This document shows, one piece after another, positions 1 to 5,079 of a DNA stretch of 5,079 nt. The stretch's first letter is position 1. Every line of letters starts with the position of its first letter. A model generated the notes under the pieces. The model did not search any database. It had not been told where the DNA came from and was given only the letters and a program-made list of their open reading frames with translations. Position numbers and translations under genes: made by a program. This DNA is from Holophaga sp. (GTDB lineage: Bacteria > Acidobacteriota > Holophagae > Holophagales > Holophagaceae): the NCBI GenBank assembly GCA_030691225.1, contig JAUYES010000380.1:1-5079 (forward strand), in the 5' to 3' direction.

Positions 1-2571
1 CTCAAAGCTGGGATTCGATTCCATATCGAAGGGATACGGATTCAACCGTTTCGCCCAGATTAGGCGCAAGGGGGCCGGACTGATGGGCAGGAAAAAGCGG
101 AATTCTAGGCCAGCCGATTTAACCAAAGTGGGGTTCCGATAAACGACAGGCACGCCATTCAGCTTATAGGACACCATGTCTTGGTTAAAGATTCGAGAAC
201 CAGAAGCCCAGGCATTCCCGGCGTCGAAAAAGGCCACCACGCGGAATTGATCAGCGATCTTGAACTGGTATTCCAAATTGATAACCAACTGTTTGTTCCC
301 ACCAACCACAATCGGGTACTCGCTATTATCTAGGTTTACAGACCCTACTTGGCCATAGCGGTAGCCGCGAATCGTATTTTCGCCACCAGGACGGAAAAGA
401 TCCCAGATGGGAAGCTGTTCGTTGCTCAGGTTTCGCAAATAACCATAGGTCGCGTTGGCGGCAAAAATATGGCGATCCGCAATATTGCCAATTTTGGTAA
501 ATTCCAACGTGGTCCGCATAAAGGGCTTGTCTGTACCAAACTGCCATCCACCGTATTCCAAATTCAGGCCCAGCTTGGTTCCCGAGGTGGGCTTAAAGGG
601 ATGGTTGACGGTGCTATAGGTGAGGCTTTGATTCAAGGTCGAAGTCAGCTGTGTGCTGGAATCCCGATAGTAAAAATTCCGCCCGCCTTCAATGCGGATG
701 ATCCTGAAGTTGTAGCCCACACCATAAGACGTAAAGAAGGCCCAACGGTTCCCGGGAAAGAATGTGCTCAAGCGAGTGCCCGTGGAGAGCCCTAGGCTAC
801 GAGAGAATTGTTTGTAGGCGTTAGCCGTGCCCACGCGCGACGCATCGTAATCGGTGGTGCCATCGGCAATTGATGCTGAGAACGAGTAGGGCTTATCAAA
901 AACATAGGGTTCCGAGAAAGAAACCGAGAAGTTTCTCTGGAACTTACCACCGTTATAGCTGAACCCAAGGGTCTCGCCGCCGCCACCGAGGTTCTTGGTG
1001 GAAAAACTAGCGCCCAGGGAAAAGCCAAACAACGACCCGTAGCCACCCTGGAAAAGCAGCTCGTTGACGCCTGCCTCCTCACCCTTGATCTTGATATCCA
1101 CTAAAGGCTTCTCAAAATCCGGCTTAATATCGGGTTCCTGATTCTTTACATCGAAAAAGCCCAACTGACCGAGCCCCGTAAAGGAATCCTTGAACCCTTC
1201 CATGCTGAACGGGTCGCCTTCCTTCACCATCAACGCGCGACGCAACACCTTGTCCTTGGTGGTGGTGTTGCCCTCAAAGGTGATTCGTCGAATCGTGTAG
1301 GGCTCCCCTTCGTCGAATTTCAGGGTGGTGTCGACCTTCTTGACGCCGCTCTCTTCGCGGACTTCCAGCTTCTTTTCCGCCCGGAACATGATGTAGCTGA
1401 GGTTGGAGTAGGTCTCGCGAATCTTATCGACACCTGTATTCAGGGCATCGAGATCGAAGGGTCGGATTTTGTCCGAAGGCAAATCCTCGGCGGATGGTTT
1501 CAGGTCTAGGAACTTGGCGAGAATCGAGCGGTTATCCCGCTTTGCCTCGGCAATTTTTAACCGCAAAAATTTTTCACCGGCCTCGTTTCGGAAAAGCTTG
1601 TTGTTGCCTTCGATTTTCAGCTTTCCTTCAAAGAATTTTTCGCCTTCTAGGATCGGGATCGTCAAAGTTGCGCGCATATCGTACTTGGGCGATTTGGCTT
1701 CCTTGATCCGCTTTTCGTTCTTCTTTTTTTGCTTGGGCTTGGTGAAGTCTTCCACTTCGATGGTGGGCTGACCCACGAAGACATCCTTGTACCCCTGGCG
1801 CCAGTATTCCTTTTTGATGTTTAGCAGATCGTCCTCAAGGTTTTTGTCGACCAAGAGATCGTGGGAAGTGAGCCAACTAAAGGACCAATGCTGACGCGTT
1901 TTCTTCATTATTCGACGCAATTTCGAAGCGTCGATCAACTTGTTCCCGCGGAAAGCGACCTTATAGATCTTGACCTTGCCACCTTCCTTGATATCGAACA
2001 CAAGCCGGGCCAACCCGCCGCCCATTGGCTCGAGGGTCACATCAACAACTGGATTCCGAAAACCCTTTTCGGCGCATTGTTCAACGATGAGCCCCTTGAT
2101 CTTGCGTGCCGCCTCTGGGTCGTACACGGCATTCTCGCCGATTGTCAGTTTCTTTTCTTTGATCTTGTCTTTGAGATTCGTAAGACCCACCTCGGTGCCG
2201 CCCCGGTAGTCGACCTCTTTAACAATCGGGCGCTCTTGGACGCGGATGATGAGTTTCTTGCCTTCCTTGGTGTCTTCGACCTCGAACTTGATGTCTTCAA
2301 ACGCTCCGGAGGCCCATAGCTTTTCTAGGAGAGCCGTAAAATCGAGGGTTCGAAGATCATCTCCAACCTTCAGGCCAGCTTTGAATATCACTGTTTCGGG
2401 CGTGATTTTCTGAGCGCCCACCACGTCGATCTTGGCAATGACCTCGGAATCCTGAGCCAGCGCAGGCATTCCCGAAAGTCCCGCCAAGAGAGCGAGAGGC
2501 AGCAATCCGCTGCGGAGGGAAAAGGTTCGCCGGGCGTCGGCGGGATATCGGACGTCGTTCGCAATAGGCAT
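1..2571 (-). CDS. bamA: Outer membrane protein assembly factor BamA (Omp85 family), C-terminus clipped by the window
   Basis: This is the central subunit of the BAM machine, which folds beta-barrel proteins into the outer membrane. The frame is open for 857 codons and runs off the window. A TGA directly precedes the ATG, so no earlier start is possible. Residues 1-39 form a signal peptide: arginines, a Leu/Ala-rich core, and a signal peptidase I site after PALA (next residues QDS). Five POTRA domains follow at about 43-117, 118-197, 198-314, 316-425 and 425-498; the third and fourth are longer than in E. coli BamA. The barrel starts near 500, with family-typical stretches NLGGGGETLGF (528-538) and FSEPYVFDKPY (552-562). 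The conserved lid loop FRPGGENTIRGY (726-737) carries the (V/I)RG(F/Y) motif with Arg735. The visible end (FFLPISPAPLRL, then PFDMESNPSFE) matches the approach to the last strand, so I infer that only about 10 residues, including the C-terminal beta-signal, are missing. Cys166 is the only cysteine I see. TamA or another Omp85 protein is less likely given five POTRAs and overall BamA wording. Confidence 0.95.
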   Translation of the reverse strand, partial: MPIANDVRYPADARRTFSLRSGLLPLALLAGLSGMPALAQDSEVIAKIDVVGAQKITPETVIFKAGLKVGDDLRTLDFTALLEKLWASGAFEDIKFEVEDTKEGKKLIIRVQERPIVKEVDYRGGTEVGLTNLKDKIKEKKLTIGENAVYDPEAARKIKGLIVEQCAEKGFRNPVVDVTLEPMGGGLARLVFDIKEGGKVKIYKVAFRGNKLIDASKLRRIMKKTRQHWSFSWLTSHDLLVDKNLEDDLLNIKKEYWRQGYKDVFVGQPTIEVEDFTKPKQKKKNEKRIKEAKSPKYDMRATLTIPILEGEKFFEGKLKIEGNNKLFRNEAGEKFLRLKIAEAKRDNRSILAKFLDLKPSAEDLPSDKIRPFDLDALNTGVDKIRETYSNLSYIMFRAEKKLEVREESGVKKVDTTLKFDEGEPYTIRRITFEGNTTTKDKVLRRALMVKEGDPFSMEGFKDSFTGLGQLGFFDVKNQEPDIKPDFEKPLVDIKIKGEEAGVNELLFQGGYGSLFGFSLGASFSTKNLGGGGETLGFSYNGGKFQRNFSVSFSEPYVFDKPYSFSASIADGTTDYDASRVGTANAYKQFSRSLGLSTGTRLSTFFPGNRWAFFTSYGVGYNFRIIRIEGGRNFYYRDSSTQLTSTLNQSLTYSTVNHPFKPTSGTKLGLNLEYGGWQFGTDKPFMRTTLEFTKIGNIADRHIFAANATYGYLRNLSNEQLPIWDLFRPGGENTIRGYRYGQVGSVNLDNSEYPIVVGGNKQLVINLEYQFKIADQFRVVAFFDAGNAWASGSRIFNQDMVSYKLNGVPVVYRNPTLVKSAGLEFRFFLPISPAPLRLIWAKRLNPYPFDMESNPSFE

Positions 2572-2640
2572 TCAGAATCCAAGGCCAGAAGGTTTCAGTG
2601 GTCGGGAAGTCACCGGTCCCCACATGAGGGAGGGCTCCAT
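2572..2640 (-). other. 22-codon micro-ORF abutting the bamA start (possible leader frame)
   Basis: On the minus strand an ATG at 2640 opens a 22-codon frame (begins MEPSLMWGPV, ends SGLGF) whose TGA stop at 2572-2574 immediately precedes the bamA ATG, giving TGAATG in the same frame. I recognise no motif in the peptide. The purines before its ATG (GAAAGA) are only a weak ribosome site. A frame this short can arise by chance. If translated, it would deliver terminating ribosomes to the bamA start codon. Confidence 0.15.
2578..2580 (-). promoter_or_regulatory. Weak Shine-Dalgarno core (GGA) before bamA
   Basis: The only purine core near the bamA start is GGA, six bases upstream of the ATG, within TTGGATTCTGAATG. 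It is a poor match to GGAGG. The start is still secure because a stop codon touches it upstream and a signal peptide follows it directly. The weak site leaves room for initiation coupled to the abutting upstream micro-ORF, which is inference. Confidence 0.3.
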
Positions 2641-2695
2641 TCTTTCATTCTAGGTGCGTTCCCCAGCAAAAGGGTTCACCGTCCCCGAGAAAGGT

Positions 2696-5079
2696 TCAAT
2701 TTGGTGCCGTCACCAGTTCCTGAAAGGGTGTAAAAGCTGGCACCAAATGATCGTCCACAACGTCGAAATAGACATTGCCCGAAGGGACAATTTCTTGAGC
2801 CACCATCAATTCCGCCAGTGGATCCTCCACTTGCTTCTGGATGGCCCGACGCAAAGGCCGTGCGCCATAAGATCGATCCCTCGCCGTTGTTTTCACGATT
2901 AAATCCACGGCAGCCTCTGAAAGATCAACAACCAAATTGTGTTTTTTCAACGTGATGTTCAAGTCCGCGATAAGCAGTCGCACGATCCGGTGCAGCTCGC
3001 TGTCTCCCAGCCGATTGAACACCACGATCTCGTCGATGCGGTTAAGGAATTCGGGCGGGAAGGTGCGCTTAAGCACTTTTAGAGCATCCCCTGCCTTGGC
3101 ATCTTGCCGATGATCCTGCTCGATGAACCCGAGACTCTTGTCGGCAAGCAATTCTCGGCTACCCACGTTGGAGGTCATGATGATGATGGTGTTTTTGAAG
3201 TCCACTACGTTTCCGAAGGCATCGGTGGCTATGCCATCGTCAAAAATCTGCAACAGAATGTTCATGAGATCGGGGTGCGCTTTTTCGACTTCGTCAAAGA
3301 GCAGCACGCAGTAGGGATTGCGTCGTACACGATCGGTGAGTAGGCCACCCTCCTCGTAACCAACATATCCCGGAGGGGCGCCAAGCAATTTGGAGACCTC
3401 ATGTTTCTCCATGAACTCGCTCATATCGAAACGGATCATTTTCTTCGGATCCCCAAACAGGAAAGCCGCCAACGTCTTGGCCAACTCTGTTTTGCCGACA
3501 CCGGTCGGGCCGAGGAATAAAAAACTACCCATGGGCCGATTTGGATTTTTGAGACCCGTTCGGGCGCGTCGAACCGCTCGGCTAACTGCCGACACGGCTT
3601 CGTGTTGGCCGATTACACGCTCGTTGATGTGCCCTTCCATCTGCGCAAGATTGGTCTTGTCTTCGTTCTTGAGCGCCTTGACCGGCACTCCGGTCCAGGA
3701 GGCAACCACATCCTCCACATCCTGCTCCGTCACCAACGCGAACCGCTCGTAATCTTCATCACTGAGTTCTTGCGTTCCGCGCTGGGAGGTTTCGCGAAGT
3801 TGGACCTCCTTCTGGCGCAGCAGCACGGCACGCTCAAAATCACGGTTCAAAACCGCCTCATTCATCTCGTTGATGACACGATGCAGCTCTTCCTCGACAC
3901 GATTAGATTGACTGCTACCGGGCGCAACCCGCAGTTTTACACGGGCACCAGCTTCGTCAAGAAGATCGATGGCCTTATCAGGAAGAAAGCGATCCGTGAT
4001 GTAGCGATTGGATAGATAGACCGACGCCTGCAGTGTGGCTGGAGAATACCGAACGCGGTGAAACAACTCATAGCGGCTGCGGATCCCCTCCAGGATTCGG
4101 AGAGTTTCAGCTTCGTCGGGGGGGTTAACGTTGACGGGCTGGAAACGCCGCACCAGGGAACGATCCTTATCGATGTACTTGGCGAATTCCTTATGCGTGG
4201 TGGCACCGATGCACTGAATTTCACCCCGACTGAGAGCGGGTTTCAGAATATTGGCGGCATCCAGGCTGCCTTCAGCCGCGCCAGTGCCAATGATGCTGTG
4301 AATTTCATCGATAAAAAGAACTACGGCCGTATCCTTCGAGGCTTCTTGAATGATGGATTTGAGCCGTTCTTCGAATTGCCCACGATATTTCGTGCCCGCC
4401 ACAACCAGGCTCAGATCCAGCGAGTAAATGCGCTTATCGGCCAGACTTGATGGCACATCACCCTGAAAAATACGCTGGGCCAGCCCTTCTACAATGGCTG
4501 TCTTACCGACACCGGCTTCTCCAAGCAGAATCGGATTGTTCTTGCGACGTCGACTAAGGATCTGGATGATCCGTTCGATTTCAGACTCACGCCCGATCAA
4601 ATTGACGAAGATTCCTCGCTCGGCCAGCTCGGACAGGTTGCGAGCGAATTCAGATAGCAACGGATGCTCTTTCTTCTTCTTGGAAATTTTTTCTTCCTTG
4701 GTGGCTTCAAGAAGAATTTCTTTGGCAGCGATCAGATCGGCGCCCATTTCTTTCAGGAGCCTTCCCGCTAGCCCGTGCTCCTCTTTCAGCATTCCAAGAA
4801 GAAGGTGTTCGGCACCCACGTTCTTGTGATTGAGCTTGGCGCTTTCATTCGCCGCATGTTGGAGGATGTGCTTGACCTCTTCTTCCATGGGGATATCGAT
4901 GCTCGTCGAGCTCGGCGTAATTTTCCGGTCTCTAGGTGTAAGGGCCGCGATGAGTCGCTCCCGAAGCAGGCTGGTCTGAACCCCCATACGCTCCAGGAGA
5001 TCCGTGGAAGTTTTTTCGGCCTCTCGAAGCAGGCCTAAAAGTAGGTGGCCACTCCCGATGCTTTCAGAGCCGAATTGGC
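2696..5079 (-). CDS. clpC: ATP-dependent Clp protease ATP-binding subunit ClpC, N-terminus clipped by the window
   Basis: This is a cytosolic hexameric AAA+ unfoldase that feeds substrates to the ClpP peptidase. The frame enters at base 5079 and stops at TGA 2696-2698, with 793 complete codons visible. The ATG at 4987 is internal: 30 upstream codons include GHLLLGLLRE of the first Clp_N repeat, so the true start is roughly 25 codons outside. Counting that Met as 1: second Clp_N repeat about 29-92 (AEHLLLGMLKEE); D1 Walker A GEAGVGKT 156-163, pore loop GTKYRG 198-203, Walker B FIDE 225-228, sensor-1 region GATT 261-264, arginine fingers R280/R281; a short UVR-like middle domain about 365-400; D2 Walker A GPTGVGKT 493-500, pore loop GYVG 540-543, Walker B LLFDE 562-566, sensor-1 Asn607, arginine finger R650, sensor-2 GAR 708-710. 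The LGF tripeptide at 619-621 sits where ClpP-docking loops lie. Both catalytic Walker B glutamates (E228, E566) are present. The short middle domain excludes ClpB, and its presence together with paired N repeats argues against ClpA. ClpE or a generic ClpA/B-family label is the remaining alternative. Confidence 0.95.
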   Translation of the reverse strand, partial: QFGSESIGSGHLLLGLLREAEKTSTDLLERMGVQTSLLRERLIAALTPRDRKITPSSTSIDIPMEEEVKHILQHAANESAKLNHKNVGAEHLLLGMLKEEHGLAGRLLKEMGADLIAAKEILLEATKEEKISKKKKEHPLLSEFARNLSELAERGIFVNLIGRESEIERIIQILSRRRKNNPILLGEAGVGKTAIVEGLAQRIFQGDVPSSLADKRIYSLDLSLVVAGTKYRGQFEERLKSIIQEASKDTAVVLFIDEIHSIIGTGAAEGSLDAANILKPALSRGEIQCIGATTHKEFAKYIDKDRSLVRRFQPVNVNPPDEAETLRILEGIRSRYELFHRVRYSPATLQASVYLSNRYITDRFLPDKAIDLLDEAGARVKLRVAPGSSQSNRVEEELHRVINEMNEAVLNRDFERAVLLRQKEVQLRETSQRGTQELSDEDYERFALVTEQDVEDVVASWTGVPVKALKNEDKTNLAQMEGHINERVIGQHEAVSAVSRAVRRARTGLKNPNRPMGSFLFLGPTGVGKTELAKTLAAFLFGDPKKMIRFDMSEFMEKHEVSKLLGAPPGYVGYEEGGLLTDRVRRNPYCVLLFDEVEKAHPDLMNILLQIFDDGIATDAFGNVVDFKNTIIIMTSNVGSRELLADKSLGFIEQDHRQDAKAGDALKVLKRTFPPEFLNRIDEIVVFNRLGDSELHRIVRLLIADLNITLKKHNLVVDLSEAAVDLIVKTTARDRSYGARPLRRAIQKQVEDPLAELMVAQEIVPSGNVYFDVVDDHLVPAFTPFQELVTAPN

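Larger units (their letters stand above)
2572..2695 (-). other. clpC-bamA intergenic region
   Basis: These 124 bases separate the clpC stop from the bamA start. Reading the minus strand, I find no stem followed by a T-run, so no clear intrinsic terminator for clpC. The only pairing elements are a loose interrupted inverted repeat (GGTG...CCC...GGG...CACC, bases 2653-2680) and a five-pair stem with one wobble near 2606-2624. A TAGAAT hexamer at 2647-2652 resembles a -10 box but lacks a good -35 partner at normal spacing. Read-through from clpC into bamA is therefore plausible, though an internal promoter cannot be excluded. Confidence 0.6.

Noticed and set aside
1861..2319. A 152-codon open frame on the plus strand, with similar ones at 349-795, 1469-1771, 3602-4015 and 4058-4450.
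   Set aside because: All lie antisense to the conserved bamA or clpC frames, have no recognisable domain, and are explained by codon bias of the real genes.
2357..2623. An 88-codon minus-strand frame overlapping the bamA start in another frame.
   Set aside because: It reads through the bamA signal peptide and POTRA 1 coding region out of frame. The bamA frame gives a clean signal peptide and POTRA homology, so this is a shadow, not a frameshifted N-terminus.
2647..2652. TAGAAT on the minus strand as a -10 promoter element for bamA.
   Set aside because: No recognisable -35 hexamer 16-18 bases upstream; a single hexamer with one mismatch is expected by chance.
2653..2680. Interrupted inverted repeat (GGTG...CCC / GGG...CACC) considered as a clpC terminator.
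   Set aside because: Only short paired blocks with internal loops and no T-run after it on the minus strand.
4499..4522. The two similar P-loop segments (4499-4522 and 3488-3511) considered as a duplicated gene or repeat.
   Set aside because: They are the D1 and D2 Walker A motifs of one Clp ATPase, as expected for the family.
1..5079. Search for CRISPR arrays, tRNA or rRNA genes, insertion sequences, riboswitches and phage attachment sites.
   Set aside because: Almost all of the window is coding sequence for two conserved genes; the only gap is 124 bases and shows none of these.

Overview
The window holds two genes, both on the minus strand and both clipped by the window edges. Reading in the direction of transcription (high to low coordinates), they are a ClpC-type AAA+ unfoldase, whose first ~25 codons lie beyond base 5079, and a BamA-type outer-membrane protein assembly factor, whose last few codons lie before base 1. 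A 124-base gap separates them. The long open frames on the plus strand are shadows of these genes.

The BamA gene shows that the organism has an outer membrane. ClpC rather than ClpA as the Clp ATPase makes a typical gammaproteobacterium unlikely. Diderm lineages that carry ClpC include Acidobacteriota, Cyanobacteria, Bacteroidota, Spirochaetota and some delta-type proteobacterial groups. The wording of the ClpC N-domain and the BamA POTRA region looks most like Acidobacteriota to me, but this is recall-based inference, not a search result. Base composition and codon use look moderate in GC and similar in both genes, so nothing suggests recent transfer.

Region by region: bases 5079-2696 encode ClpC (two Clp_N repeats, AAA+ D1, a short UVR-like middle domain, AAA+ D2 with a ClpP-docking LGF loop, and the C-terminal domain). 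Bases 2695-2572 are intergenic, with no convincing terminator and a 22-codon micro-ORF whose stop abuts the bamA start as TGAATG. Bases 2571-1 encode BamA (signal peptide, five POTRA domains with enlarged third and fourth domains, then the 16-stranded barrel with its IRGY lid-loop motif).

The two proteins act in different compartments: ClpC unfolds cytosolic proteins for ClpP, and BamA inserts beta-barrel proteins into the outer membrane. Their shared orientation and the lack of a visible terminator make co-transcription possible, but nothing in the sequence shows a direct functional link. I see no new defence, mobile or RNA system here. The points worth a second look are the POTRA insertions, the TGAATG leader frame and the clpC-bamA adjacency.
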